DNA from: Funneliformis mosseae
Lineage: Eukaryota; Glomeromycota; Glomeromycetes; Glomerales; Glomeraceae
Direction: 5' to 3'
NCBI GenBank assembly: GCA_910592005.1
Contig: CAJVPP010000128.1
Location: forward strand, 1 to 46,137
DNA: 46,137 nt
In this document: one piece after another, positions 36,127 through 46,030 of the stretch
Numbering within the stretch: the first letter of the stretch is position 1
How the letters are laid out: every line of letters begins with the position of its first letter
Notes under the pieces: model-generated
What the model was told of the DNA's origin: nothing
The model's database searches: none
The model's input: only the letters and a program-made list of their open reading frames with translations
Position numbers and translations under genes: made by a program

Positions 36127-36672
36127 TATATGTTTACTACAAATTTAGATCGTCATTTATACCACTAAATTTTGAATAAACATTTATATGATAATGTAAG
36201 TATAATACATAGTAACTGTTAGGTCTTTTAGCAAGATAATAATCTGAAATATATTTTCTGTGATGTTCAAGGTATCTTGAAAACTCACCTTTCAGGTTGA
36301 GTTTTTTCTTGACCTTCCTATAGCCCTGATCTTAATCCTATTGAGAATGTTTAAAGAAAAATATTGAGAAAGAGGTCAAAAGAATAGTGGCACAAAGGAA
36401 AAAAATCTCAAAAGAAATTTTTTTAAATTTAATTAGAAAGAAATGGGATGATATTGAAAACATCGCAATAGTTAACTACATTAATAGTATGTTAAATCGC
36501 ATTAAAGCATGTAATAATACAGAAGGAGGCTATATTAAATATTAATTAATTAATAAAATATATGTAATTTTAGTCGGTCTTTCAGAAAATAAAATTTTTT
36601 TTAATTTTTTATTATAAAATTATGCACAAATTATTAAAAAACTGAGTGTTATTACTTTCGCTGAAGTTTGTA

Positions 36673-37440
36673 TTCCTTTATATCCTTACATTCTCTTTTT
36701 CAAGCTGCTCAAATTTTTAAACCTAAATATGTTTTATAAAAAGAAAAAATTTGTGTTATTTTAATTTTATTATACAATTAGTAAATTTCTCTATTAAATT
36801 ACTTTATGAATGGCAATTTATTGTAAAAAAAATTGGAAAATTTAGTTATAAAATTAATTTAGAAGAATATTACATGAATCTTGAAAATAAATTATCAATT
36901 CTTTTAAAAATTACACTTAATTATATTTGATTACCTATATTCAATTATAGTTTAGAAAGAAGTTTATCATTTTAAATATTTTAGATAATAATAAATCAAA
37001 ATCTTTTAGAAGTAATTAAATATGATAGCGATTAATTTTTTTGTAATAAATTAATAAAATTTTATTTTTGTTTTATCAAAATATCTGCAAAAATAATGAT
37101 TATAAGTTACAGAAAGTAAAGCAGATTTTGTAAAATTCATTACTAAAGATTAGAATATTCAAAAATATATAATGTAAATATATGCACATATTTAAGAATT
37201 TTTTCACATATGTTATGTATTATATATTTTATAGAAAATCATATAAAATATGCATGTACATATTTTGCAATAAATATGATTAGTTGATTATAATCATAAA
37301 TTTAATCATAAAAAATATTATTGATTATTATCACTTTTTTTACAATAATAATAGCAATCAAAAGGGTTAATTCTATATAAAACTATAAAGATGACTACTA
37401 TATTATTATGTTTGTAAATTTTGCAATATTATAATTAAAT
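36673..37440. other. AT-rich spacer between element A and the second hAT relic
   Basis: CpG-poor sequence without an ORF or a clear repeat. The left terminus of the + strand hAT relic may lie here but was not recognised. Confidence 0.35.
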
Positions 37441-37444
37441 ATAA

Positions 37445-39219
37445 AAATAAATCAAAAGTTGATCAATATTTGAAAACAAATAAACATAAAAATTATAAAT
37501 CTTTAATAGAATAAAGAAATAATATACTGTGATAACAATTCATACTTGAAACCTTTAAACATACATTTGCTAAAAGAGACAAACTTAATTTAGAATTATT
37601 TAAAGCCTTTACTACAGTTGATATTTTATTAAAAAGTTAATAAATTAAGACTTTTTTTTATAAATTTTATAAAAATAATATGTTTTATCATTGATTATTA
37701 ATTTTTTTTTATTTTATTATTATTATTAATTAATTATTATAATTTTATTAAGTGGAATAATTGTAGATACTAATTAACTATGTAAAAAATTTTTATTAAA
37801 AGTCTATAATTAAGAAATTGAAAAATTAAATATGTTATTAAAAAATGAAAAATATGTATTATTGTAGATAAACTTACTAATACTTGTAAAAGGGTAGCAG
37901 TTAATGTAATTTTACTTTTAAAAATTAAATAAAATTAGTTGCTATAGAATATGTTATTATAGCAAATAATACAATAATATCACAAATAATTTTATTTTCA
38001 CTTTAAAAATATCAAATTTCTTTTAATAATATATTATTTTTTATTACTAATAATGCTAGTTATATAGTTAAAATATTTAATAATTTATCACCAATTATGC
38101 CATAAATGAAACATAATATTGTCTTATACATATTATGAATTTAATTAAAGAATGTGAATAAATTTTTCTTTTTTTAATTCCTTAATACCATTACTTGAAA
38201 TATTAAAAGTAGTTTCATTCATAATTTAACAAAAAAAAGAAGATTGATTAGCTATTCTTTCTACAAATTCTATTAATAATCCTTCTTTACCTTTCTTTTT
38301 TGAAATTTTAGTAGAAAATTCTAATTCTAACATTACTTTATCATTATTACTAGTAAAAACATATGGGTATAGTTGGTTTAAATTTGTATTTTGGCTTAGT
38401 GATTATATTCTATATATTTTATTATTTTTTATTAAAGAAGAAAAATTGGATAATAATAGTAAAGCAGTTTGTGATTTAGCAAAGACATTTCAAAATTAGA
38501 TAACAGTTTTTAATTTTTAAAATTATAGCTCTTTTTATTAATTTAATACAAACTAATAAATGAATTTTAAATTAATTATTGAATTATATAACATTAAATT
38601 AAATTATTAATTAATTTTATTTTATTTAGTTTGTTTTTAATTTGAAATTTTTTAAAATTAGAAATAAATCTTTAGCAGCTTTTATTGCCAATCGTGTGAA
38701 TCAAACTCAAGCTTGTATTAGAATATGGATGCAAATGATCTACTAATTTCATTTGAAATAATTACACAATGTAATTATAATAATGTTAATCCTTTGGAAT
38801 TAAAACCTTATTTTAAACAAGTATATTAAATTGCATTAAACAAATGAAATAAACATATAACATTATTTGGCATTACCTTTATTTAGAGATATTCAATGTT
38901 TTGATCCCCAGTTTATTCATACACAAATTAATAGACAAAATATTTTATTATATACTAATATAATTGAATTTCAAAATCCTACAAATGTTTATTAGATAAA
39001 TGGAGTATTTACAGTAGATTAGAAAAAGTAATTGAAGAAGAAGAATCGGATTTAGATAAATATTAGAAATAAAAAAGTTTAATAATACCAAATTTATCAA
39101 AAAATATCATTGATTTATATTTGGTTACCAGTAGCTGAGTAGATATAGAGCGCAGTTTTTCTAATTATAAAAATATTTTAAGTGAAAGAAGAATGCGCCT
39201 TTCTGAAAATCTATTTTAA
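37445..39219 (+). pseudogene. hAT-family transposase relic (+ strand)
   Basis: Ordered hAT signatures appear on the + strand. At about 37455-37640: VDQYLKTNKHKNYKSLIE, then TFAKRDKLNLELFKAFTT, the conserved region after the BED finger. At about 38120-38158: CLIHIMNLIKECE, matching the Cys-x2-His-x2-Asn spacing of hAT transposases. At about 38430-38495: KEEKLDNNSKAVCDLAKTF. At 39118-39219 the hATC dimerisation block reads DLYLVTSS, a TGA, then VDIERSFSNYKNILSERR and MRLSENLF, ending TAA. Stops and frameshifts are frequent, so it is inactive. No terminal repeats were found. It differs in sequence from the minus-strand hAT relic at 20640-24672. Confidence 0.65.
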
Positions 39220-39415
39220 TGCTTAATTTTTTATATTATAATAAAATAAACAAGTTGATTTTTTTTTCGAATCATTTTTACTTTTAATAATTTTACCTAA
39301 AATTTAAAAATTTAAACATAATTTTTACTAGAATTATGAACACATATTATCGCACATTTTTATTTATTAGCATATACATATTTTGAGATTAAACATCCTA
39401 CTAGAGATCTTATCT

Positions 39416-39450
39416 AAATTACGCAAATACGTAATGTCAGTGCGTAATTT
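39416..39450. repeat. perfect 10-bp stem-loop AAATTACGCA / TGCGTAATTT
   Basis: The arms at 39416-39425 and 39441-39450 enclose a 15-nt loop. It is CpG-containing in otherwise CpG-poor sequence and marks the start of the richer 39.4-44.3 kb segment. Confidence 0.5.
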
Positions 39451-39550
39451 GTTCAAATAATGTGATTGTGAACTGCATTTGTTCAAGCTAAACTTTTTTT
39501 AACAAGTGATCAATACTTTATGAACTCTATAAACCACAATTTGGTTGAGA

Positions 39551-39660
39551 ATGAAGGGTGACTGCGACAGATGAACTGTCAGAAGCCAGTTTAACTGGCA
39601 AGTCATCTTTGCATAACTGGCTTGGCTTGATGTGACTCCCATCAATTTATTTTGTTGTCT
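39551..39660. repeat. GC-richer structured patch with short palindromes
   Basis: It contains GACAG-ATGAA-CTGTC, the odd palindrome GCCAGTT-T-AACTGGC, and a further AACTGGC copy shortly after (AACTGGCTTGGCTT). It is clearly less AT-rich than its flanks. It could be a leader, a small structured RNA, or the end of a mobile element. No tRNA fold was evident. Confidence 0.3.
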
Positions 39661-39762
39661 ATATGAAATGTCTTAATACATTAATTAACACAGTTTTTTT
39701 ATGTTTTTCTGAGTGTCAATAAAAAAATAGGTTATAATGAAGCTAGACAATACCAGCTTATA

Positions 39763-39990
39763 ATGAGTGATGAGATTTTTGATAATTTTCATATTATTCC
39801 TTATGATGATAACGTGTAAGTAGGTGTTTATATCTTTTCACAAATTTATTAAGGTAATTGAGTTTAGGTTTTTTATATTAAGGAAATAAAATGGGGATAT
39901 TGTCAATCTTAACTTTAGGTTCATGATAACTTAGATGAAAATATTTTTGAAAAAAAAAGTCAGCTAAGAAGAGATTGGGTAATAGTATAG
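39763..39990 (+). other. two possible exons of a short or truncated gene
   Basis: ATG at 39763 begins MSDEIFDNFHIIPYDDN. The sequence then meets GTGTAAGT at 39814, a donor-like site. An acceptor CTTTAG at 39918 precedes VHDNLDENIFEKKSQLRRDW, which ends in TAG at 39988-39990 or at a further donor GG|GTAATA. The joined peptide is charged and non-repetitive, unlike random AT-rich translation. It could be the start of a gene whose later exons are lost, or a lost 5' part of the locus at 40424. The family is unknown. Confidence 0.3.
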
Positions 39991-40423
39991 TATTTCTGTT
40001 AATAAATCACACTATAAAGTTTTTGTCTTATAAAAATCACTTTTACCCAATATTTATTTTTGAAACTCAATAAATTATGTAAATTATTATTAATAAAAAA
40101 GAAGAGATCTGATTTTCGTGATGCGATCACATTAAAGATTCAATTTTTAAACTGTTATATATCATATAAAATAGAGTAATATGCTAGTTAGTGAGTTTTA
40201 TTTTTTTACCACACGTCTTGTGCAAATAAAACAAAATTTCTCGATACTATTATAATCTCATTAAGTTTACTTTAAACGAATACCAAGGAATAACTTGGAT
40301 ATCTTGTGACTCTAGAACAGATATGAAGAATAGACGGTAATTTTAGCAAAATCATTGGATCAATAATCACGAATAAAATCCTAGATAACTGATTTCATAT
40401 ATATTATGTTTATTGCTCATGCG

Positions 40424-41769
40424 ATGATACAAACTTTCTTTCTTTATACCGGTACTGCAAATATCAGTTATACCAGTTTTATTAGCGTCAGTTCAACAAG
40501 ATCAATAAGTACAAGTTCGTAAGTAGATATGTGCAATTGTTACAACTTACCTTTTTGCTAACTTTTCAGATATATTCTTAGGGATAGAAATAGTGCAGTT
40601 CCAAAAAGAATGTCAGACTGTAACTATTATCGAAACTTGTGATGAGATAAGGAAGAATTTAATGAAAAAGCAAAATGGGATAAAGTAACGTAAGTTTACT
40701 TGTTTAATGTTGATATTTTTTGAGCCAGTTACTGATATAAATTGTTATATTAAGTCTACTATATGTACTTGCTAAGGGCATCACCTTAGAGGATTATGAA
40801 GAACGTGTAGATAAATTTAACATTCACAAATGTTTGGAATGGTCTAATGGAAAAGTAATAATCTATGAACTCCCGTCAGAGCTATACAAAGTATGTATTA
40901 AGGTAATCAATTCTGAAATAATTGAGAATTGCCTTTCTGCGAAATGGACTAATACAAAGATTTATAGTTATGAATCTACCCATAAGCATTGATTTATTAG
41001 CCCTTTTTTATTTATGCCTATGGTATCATACTAATTTTAATTGCTTAAGGAGCTTATGTTGACATTTCCACAAAGGAAGCTGATGACTCATTTCGTCCTA
41101 AAAAACTGGCAGTAACTTCTTCCAATGAAAGCAATGGAAAGGTATCTTTTATTTTTTCATTTGTTTTGAGCTCCTTAAAGCTTGGGGTTTTCATATTATA
41201 CTTTTTATTTTAAACTTGTCCTTAGCTAAATCTCATTGTTGAAGTTTTATATTCTGAGACTATAGATCATGTTACAGAAAAAGTGCATGATTATTGGCTT
41301 TGTCTAGATCGTGTTCACAATGCCATTGTCGTAAAAATTGATCCAATTCAACAAGGTCAAATTCCTTCTCGAATGAAAGTAAGTTGCATTTACATAAGTA
41401 GTAATTATTAGTTATATACCATTCTAAAATTTAATCCATTGCAGGCATGGTACTATTGTATCTCCAATAGAAGAACGAGAAATACACTTCCAGTTAGAAC
41501 TAAGGTAAATGTTAGACTATCATGATTATCTTTTTTGCTAACATATTAAATATCTCTAAGTATATAATTTATTATTAGTTTGAATTTGACACCTGAAATG
41601 CGAATGGAGCTTCTTTGAATATTCAGCAAGATGCATGTGTTATAAATATTTTACGAAGCTGTCTATATCATGATTTGCGACTTTCCGTCCAAATTTCTCA
41701 AAATATTTCTGATCCTATCGCACTAGATTTCTTTTTATTCAATGTGCAATTTTAAGAGCGCTTAGTTAA
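40424..41769 (+). pseudogene. Uma2-like (PD-(D/E)XK nuclease fold) gene, about seven exons, with nonsense mutations
   Basis: Exons as read: 40424-40518; 40570-40684 (or 40689); 40777-about 40960; 41050-41141; 41226-41378; 41445-41504; 41579-41769. Most junctions are good GT-AG (GTAAGT, GTATCT, GTAAGT, GTAAAT). Segments in order are RDRNSAVPKR, KWDK, GITLEDYEERVDKFNIHKCL, EWSNGKVIIYELPSEL, EADDSFRPKK, LNLIVEVLYSETIDHVTEKV, DYWLCLDRVHNAIVVKIDP, AWYYCISNRRTRNTLPVRT and LNIQQDACVINILRSCLYHD. LIVEVLYSET..DYW..VVKIDP matches the Uma2/DUF820 pattern, whose fold is that of restriction-type nucleases. From memory, glomeromycetes carry many such proteins. Breaks are TGA-TGA after YYRNL, TGA in FEFDT(stop)NANG, and a frameshift before CAILRAL. 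A phase mismatch at exon 2/3 remains unless the GTAACG donor is used. Confidence 0.7.
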
Positions 41770-42736
41770 AGATAAAAAGACAATTTTAACACACTGAAAC
41801 AACTATACTTGATAATAACAACAAACCCAAATGAAAGAAACAAAATTACTTTAGTGTTTTTAGTTTTAGTGATGATATAACTACCTTTTACCATATTATA
41901 TAAGTGCGAAATGCATACTTCTGTACTTTTTAATTAAAAATTTCCTATTATATTTTATATAAAATATATCAATTATTGTATTGTTTGTGTAATCCTTTTA
42001 TTAAAAGAACTCATCAAAAAGGAATAAAGTTTTAAGCATTATGATATCTGATATTATGTATTTTATCAAATATATAAGGTGAATAGTAATTAATACATTT
42101 ATTATATTCAACATAATCATTGCTTTTAATATTATTTTCACATACAATTTCTCTTTTATATAATATTTAAATTAATTATACATCTTGTAATAATTTATTC
42201 TATTTTAAAAAAATAATTTTTAATAATTTATAATTTATCGCAAATGCCAGTCTATATAAGTCACATGTTTTTAATGTAAACACGTGTTTTAATTGTAATA
42301 ATTATCATTTCCTGATGTTATTCCTGATTTGATTTTACATCTCTTCGCTTATCTTGACTATAATCTTTTTATTTTTTTATATTTAATACTATATCATGAA
42401 TAAAGAATATTCCGAAGACTCTTCTATTTCAAATATTAGTCATGAGAAGTTTTCAGTTACTACAATAATTTCATTCTAACAATTTATTGAAGAATCTAAT
42501 TTAAAATATTGATAAATACCAAAAGTTCTCTTTTTATGAGTAAAAAGATTTGTTTATTGTTAAAATTGACATTTAATTGAATATCTTGATTGCTTTGGTA
42601 ACATAATTAAATTTAGAATAGTTTTTTAAAAAATAAAATAATAAATTTTTTTAGAAAATTATTGATAAAATTTAGATTTTTTCTTTTAAAAAAAATCACT
42701 GAGATGCATTCTCTTTAAGAGATAAGCTACAGAGAC
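41770..42736. other. AT-rich spacer with a promoter-like and start-like patch
   Basis: Around 42240-42300 a TATA-like TCTATATAAG and an ACACGTGT box lie about 140 nt before an ATG at 42396. That ATG opens MNKEYSEDSSISNISHEKF, which continues through a TAA (at a position where Gln would read on into FIEESN). This may be the 5' remnant of a decayed gene. The rest is AT-rich without coding signal. Confidence 0.3.
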
Positions 42737-42970
42737 TATTTTCTTCAATGAAAATACCTCTAGAAGCGATTTATTTCAAAGGTAATAAAATGATTCTGAA
42801 AGTAGTTCTATCAAAGGAAACGTCTCTGGGTATGATTCCTTTAAAGGAAAAGCCACATAAATGATTCCCTTAAAGGAAATCGCTTTGAAGTGATTTTCTT
42901 TAAAAAAATACCTTCAGAAACGTTTTCTCGTAAAGGGAATCATTCTGGAAATGTTTTTCTTAAAGGTTTA
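42737..42970. repeat. degenerate minisatellite, period 29-31 bp, about seven units
   Basis: Units share a core like TGATTCCTTTAAAGGAAA followed by a variable 10-12 nt (CG...GAAG). Unit starts fall at about 42768, 42803, 42833, 42862, 42891, 42920 and 42951. The TTCCTTTAAAGGAA core is itself palindromic. The + ORF at 42890-43072 is a reading through this repeat, not a gene. Confidence 0.65.
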
Positions 42971-43279
42971 TGCAGAGTTTTATGCAAAAGAATGTATTTA
43001 ATTATGTGGCGCAGAAAACGATTTTTATCTTGTAAACCTAGGGTCGATTTCATCATTAATTTTTACATTTGAATGACAAATTGATGACATTGTCAATTTC
43101 CTTCTTAAATATTATTGTTTAATAATTGCGAAAACTGCACACAGGAAAACATAAATGAGAAAGATACAAAATCATGAAAAATCTATCTAATTATTTTGTC
43201 ATTGAAAATTTTTTTTGAAAAAGGTAGATGTATTGTATATGTAAAAATAGTTTATGTATATGAATATATACATAGATAA
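42971..43279. other. spacer between minisatellite and spliced pseudogene
   Basis: About 300 nt of AT-rich sequence with a few CpGs near 43010-43045 (GGCGCAGAAAACG, GGGTCGATT). I see no coding signal. It forms the 3' flank of the minus-strand gene at 43280. Confidence 0.4.
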
Positions 43280-44214
43280 TTATTGTAAGAACGGAACTAC
43301 ATCATTCTCATATTCAAATTCATAGTGAATCAATTCTCCCTCTACGTTTTCTTCTACTTCTAGAAAAATAGCTTCTTTAGTTACTTTAATGGAAATAACT
43401 TCAACATCATCATTATAAAGTTTGATTTAATGGCAAATAAGTTTAAACGTTTTATTAATTGAAGAATAGATTGGCTGTAAAATTGCAAAAGAATTAACAA
43501 AATGTTCTATTACTTCATGAAAATAATTCTAAATAAATATTCTTGATTGCTTCTCAATACTCTCTGAAACTGCTTTATGAATCACATTTGATAAATTTGC
43601 TTTGCCTAAAATGAATTCATTTTAAGAATACAATTTATTATATATGATATGTCAAAAAATTGCTTCCTCTAACTCTATCTTCAAACATTACATGAGAATT
43701 TTACTGATTATTCATCTCTACAAACATAATACCTGAGGTTAGAACTTCTGGATTTAGTTTGTTTAGGAATAGCTTCAGTCTAAAAAGAGATGACATAAAG
43801 TATTCATATGAGTCTATAATTACACTACGTAAAATAATATGCAAATATACAAAGTATCATTAAATTTGTAAGCATCAACCGCTTCTTTCACTACAGCACA
43901 ATATCCTTTTTCTTTTGAGATTTTTTTAAATCTTTTTAAAGCCAAAAGGATTCTTTCTTTTGTTCTTTAGTTGCTCTATATAAAAAGGTTAATGTTAGTA
44001 AAGTGACTTGAATAGGAAGTATCAATAAAATTACTTACTTTATTAGATCAAAGTTTCTAGCCTTGCACTTCACTGGATCCAAATATGTTGAGCCATATTT
44101 GTTAGTAGTTAAACAGGTATAATAGGCTTCACACGTCTCTGTGATATCTTTAGTGAGTCTTTTTAAGTCTTTTGTAGAGCAAATATTATGTTCAGTGCAA
44201 AACGGCCAGTGCAT
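43280..44214 (-). pseudogene. four-exon gene of unknown family with two premature stops
   Basis: Exons: 44214-44039, 43964-43851, 43779-43733 and 43605-43280. All junctions are GT-AG and in phase (AA|GTAAGT, TT|GTATAT, G|GTATTA; acceptors CTAAAG, TTTTTAG, TTTTAG), giving 220 codons before the final TAA. The N-terminus has four cysteines in a short span (MHWPFCTEHNIC, CEAYYTCL) and KYGSTYLDPVKCKARNF. The middle is helical and basic (ERILLALKRFKKISKEKGY, then CAVVKEAVDAYKF). The C-terminus is acidic (EAIFLEVEENVEGELIHYEF), ending ENDVVPFLQ. Two in-frame stops, TAG in SRIFI(stop)NYFHEV and TAA in KLICH(stop)IKLYND, fall where Gln would fit. The clean splice phasing says this was a real gene. I recognise no domain. 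Confidence 0.65.
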
Positions 44215-44490
44215 TATTAGTCATTAAAATGATCTAGTGTACGGTATAGTTATTTTTTAATCTTCTAAGTTTGATAGAATCTGTATTTATAAATAAAATT
44301 AATCATCTGTCTGACGGATAACGTCACATGGATGAAGAAGATATCATACTTAAACTAAAAATACTTAAGGTTTACAGAAGATTTCTGCAAAAAAAAATAA
44401 CTGTACTGCGCTTGTTTTTTAACCTTATAATATATACAACAACTTATCTAAAGAAAATGTGTTCTTGAAGACTAAATAAAGTTATTCTAT
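44215..44490. promoter_or_regulatory. upstream flank of the 43280-44214 gene
   Basis: About 280 nt between the start codon of the minus-strand gene and the left arm of the large inverted repeat. It holds CpG-containing patches (GTCTGACGGATAACGTCAC near 44309-44331, ATAACGTCAC resembling a CRE-type site) and no ORF. Confidence 0.3.
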
Positions 44491-44496
44491 AGGTAT

Positions 44497-45497
44497 AAGA
44501 CGCAAAAGTATTAATTTTGATAGATTTTTGGTTTGCTTCTTGATAGGTATCATTGTGAAACTGAAGTGTGGTATATTTCTTGGTACTAAAAATAAATATT
44601 ATCATATTCTATTATTAATCACACGAGTTGATATTTTTACAATTTTTTTAAAACTTTACTTTTTTAAAATTTTATAAGCTACTGGTTTATTATATAATTA
44701 TATTTATTTTTTTATATTTTTGTAGAAACACACGTATAATATTATATTTTACTATTATTATATTTAAAAATTTATTTTTTATTTAAAATTGTATACTTTG
44801 AAACTCCTTTTGTACAATTTTTCACTAATTACTTTGTAATAAAAAATGTGATAGACATAGCATATGATCCAAAATTGGTAATATATTTATGGTGCTATCA
44901 AGAAAAATATATCACACTTCAGTTTCACAATAATATCTATCAAGAAGCATACCGAAAATTTATCAAGATTGATACTTTTATGTATGAGACTATTCAAATA
45001 TTAATTTTCATCAAGTTAGTTCAAATACTTATAAAGTTATACTTATTTTTTGTTATATTTTTATGCAGATACTTTGGTATATTTTTCTTGATAGTCCCAT
45101 AAACATATTATTAATTTTAGATCATATGCTATGTTTATTCCATTTTTTATTACAAAGTAATTAGTGAAAAATTGTACAAAAGGAGTTTCAAAGTATATAA
45201 ATTTAAATAAAAAATAAATTTCTAAATATAATAATAGTAAAATATAATATTATACGCGTATTTCTGTAAAAATATAAAAAAATAAATATAACTATATAAT
45301 AAACCAGTAGCTTATAAAATTTTTAAAAAAGTAAAGTTTTAAAAAAAATTGTAAAAATATCAACTCGTGTGATTAATAATAAAATATGATAATATTTATT
45401 TTTAGTATCAAGAAATATACTACACTTCAGTTTCACAATAATATCTATAAAAAAGCATATCAAAAATCTATCAAGATTGATACTTTTGCATATGAGA
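44497..45497. repeat. large inverted repeat, arms about 420 bp, spacer about 160 bp
   Basis: The left arm, about 44497-44912, reads in reverse complement as the right arm, about 45075-45497, with scattered substitutions. Shared landmarks are GCAAAAGTAT / ATACTTTTGC, CACACGAGTTGAT / ATCAACTCGTGTG, AAGCTACTGGTTTATTATA and its complement, GAAACTCCTTTTGTAC and its complement, and TGTGATAGACATAGCATATGATC against GATCATATGCTATGT. The short ORFs here (44848-45102, 45323-45505, 45386-45613) are low-complexity readings. Likely a foldback transposon or two element copies inserted head-to-head. Confidence 0.75.
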
Positions 45498-45577
45498 CTA
45501 TTCAAATATTAATTTTCATCAAGTTAGTTCAAATACTTATAAAGTTATACTTATTTTTGTTATATTTTTGTGTAGAT
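44905..45577. repeat. direct repeat pair of about 170 bp overlapping the inverted repeat
   Basis: 44905-45072 and 45410-45577 are close direct copies. Both start near CACTTCAGTTTCACAATAAT and run through ATCAAGATTGATACTTTT, GAGACTATTCAAATATTAAT and TTTCATCAAGTTAGTTCAAA to AGATACTTTG. With the left arm, the core motif occurs three times: once inverted (44510-44575) and twice direct. Confidence 0.75.
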
Positions 45578-45900
45578 ACTTTGTCACATAATTTAAACAC
45601 TTTGGTCAAATAAAATTAACTTTTGTTAAATAAATCAAGTCATTTAATGGATATGAAAGTATTCAAAAGTTAATTTTCATTATACTTGAAGAAGTATTAT
45701 TAACGTGTAATTCTCGTAAACTACGACTATTAGACGAGGTGTTTGAGTGATTTATTCTTTTTAATTGAGCAGTAACCTTTTAATAGTTTACAAGCTTTAA
45801 CTCAGATGATTTATCAAAGTATTTATATTATCACAACGAGTTACGATTCAACAGATTGCCAGTAAATTGTGTTTATAAATAATGTGTTTATTCACGAGTA
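45578..45900. other. right-edge flank, CpG-containing, LTR-like in texture
   Basis: No ORF is seen. There are several CpGs (AACGTGTAATTCTCG, CTACGACTATTAGACGAGG, AACGAGTTACGATTC). Direction and termini cannot be set, and no second copy lies in the window, so an LTR or other element end is only a suspicion. Confidence 0.25.
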
Positions 45901-46030
45901 AAATAATGATAAAGATAAAGAAAGAAAAGTAAAAAAAAATAAAGAAGAAAAAAATAAGAAAGAAAAGAATCGAACTACTAAAGCAAAAAGGTGACGCAGT
46001 AGGCCAGTTGCCTCTAAAACTACTAAAACT
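45900..46030 (-). repeat. tRNA-like head with pyrimidine-rich tail (possible SINE)
   Basis: On the minus strand GGCAACTGGCCTACTGCG resembles a Pol III A box and TAGTAGTTCGATTC a B box, about 30 nt apart. A long C/T-rich stretch (TTCTTTCTTATTTTT-like, to about 45905) follows. The spacing is slightly shorter than in a normal tRNA and the arms do not form a clear cloverleaf, so a tRNA-derived SINE is more likely than a functional tRNA. Confidence 0.3.

Larger units (their letters stand above)
33853..36670 (+). mobile_element. Tc1-like element A, split by a nested Tc1-like element and a MITE
   Basis: The left end CAGTCACTAACAAAAGTAAT (after TA 33851-33852) pairs imperfectly with the right end AGTGTTATTACTTTCG...TTTG (before TA 36671-36672); the best block is AAAGTAATARCACT. 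The N-terminal transposase half lies at about 34150-34450: RKLTSKNAAKLK, FITASEMKAQLKEKNSEFEV, RTICYELKNLGF. The C-terminal half resumes at 35795: KKVVFSDETTFQIFYNTLLT, and later LDLPIALILILLRMF-like and KKISKEIF remnants. Subtracting the nested element B and the MITE, each with its 2-bp duplication, leaves about 1305 bp, a normal Tc1 size. Many stops show it is inactive. Confidence 0.75.

Noticed and set aside
20640..41769. TGA read as Trp (variant genetic code)
   Set aside because: The intact genes (OLA1, 6102, 8334, 12212) use no internal TGA, and TAA and TAG stops also occur in the relics. Transition decay explains all of them.
42890..43072. 60-codon + ORF
   Set aside because: It reads through the minisatellite and has no independent support.
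44848..45613. Three short ORFs in the large inverted repeat
   Set aside because: They are repeated readings of the same AT-rich unit on both strands, without motifs.
45578..46030. LTR retrotransposon end
   Set aside because: The texture is suggestive, but no paired LTR, primer-binding site or pol motif lies in the window, so it is not called.
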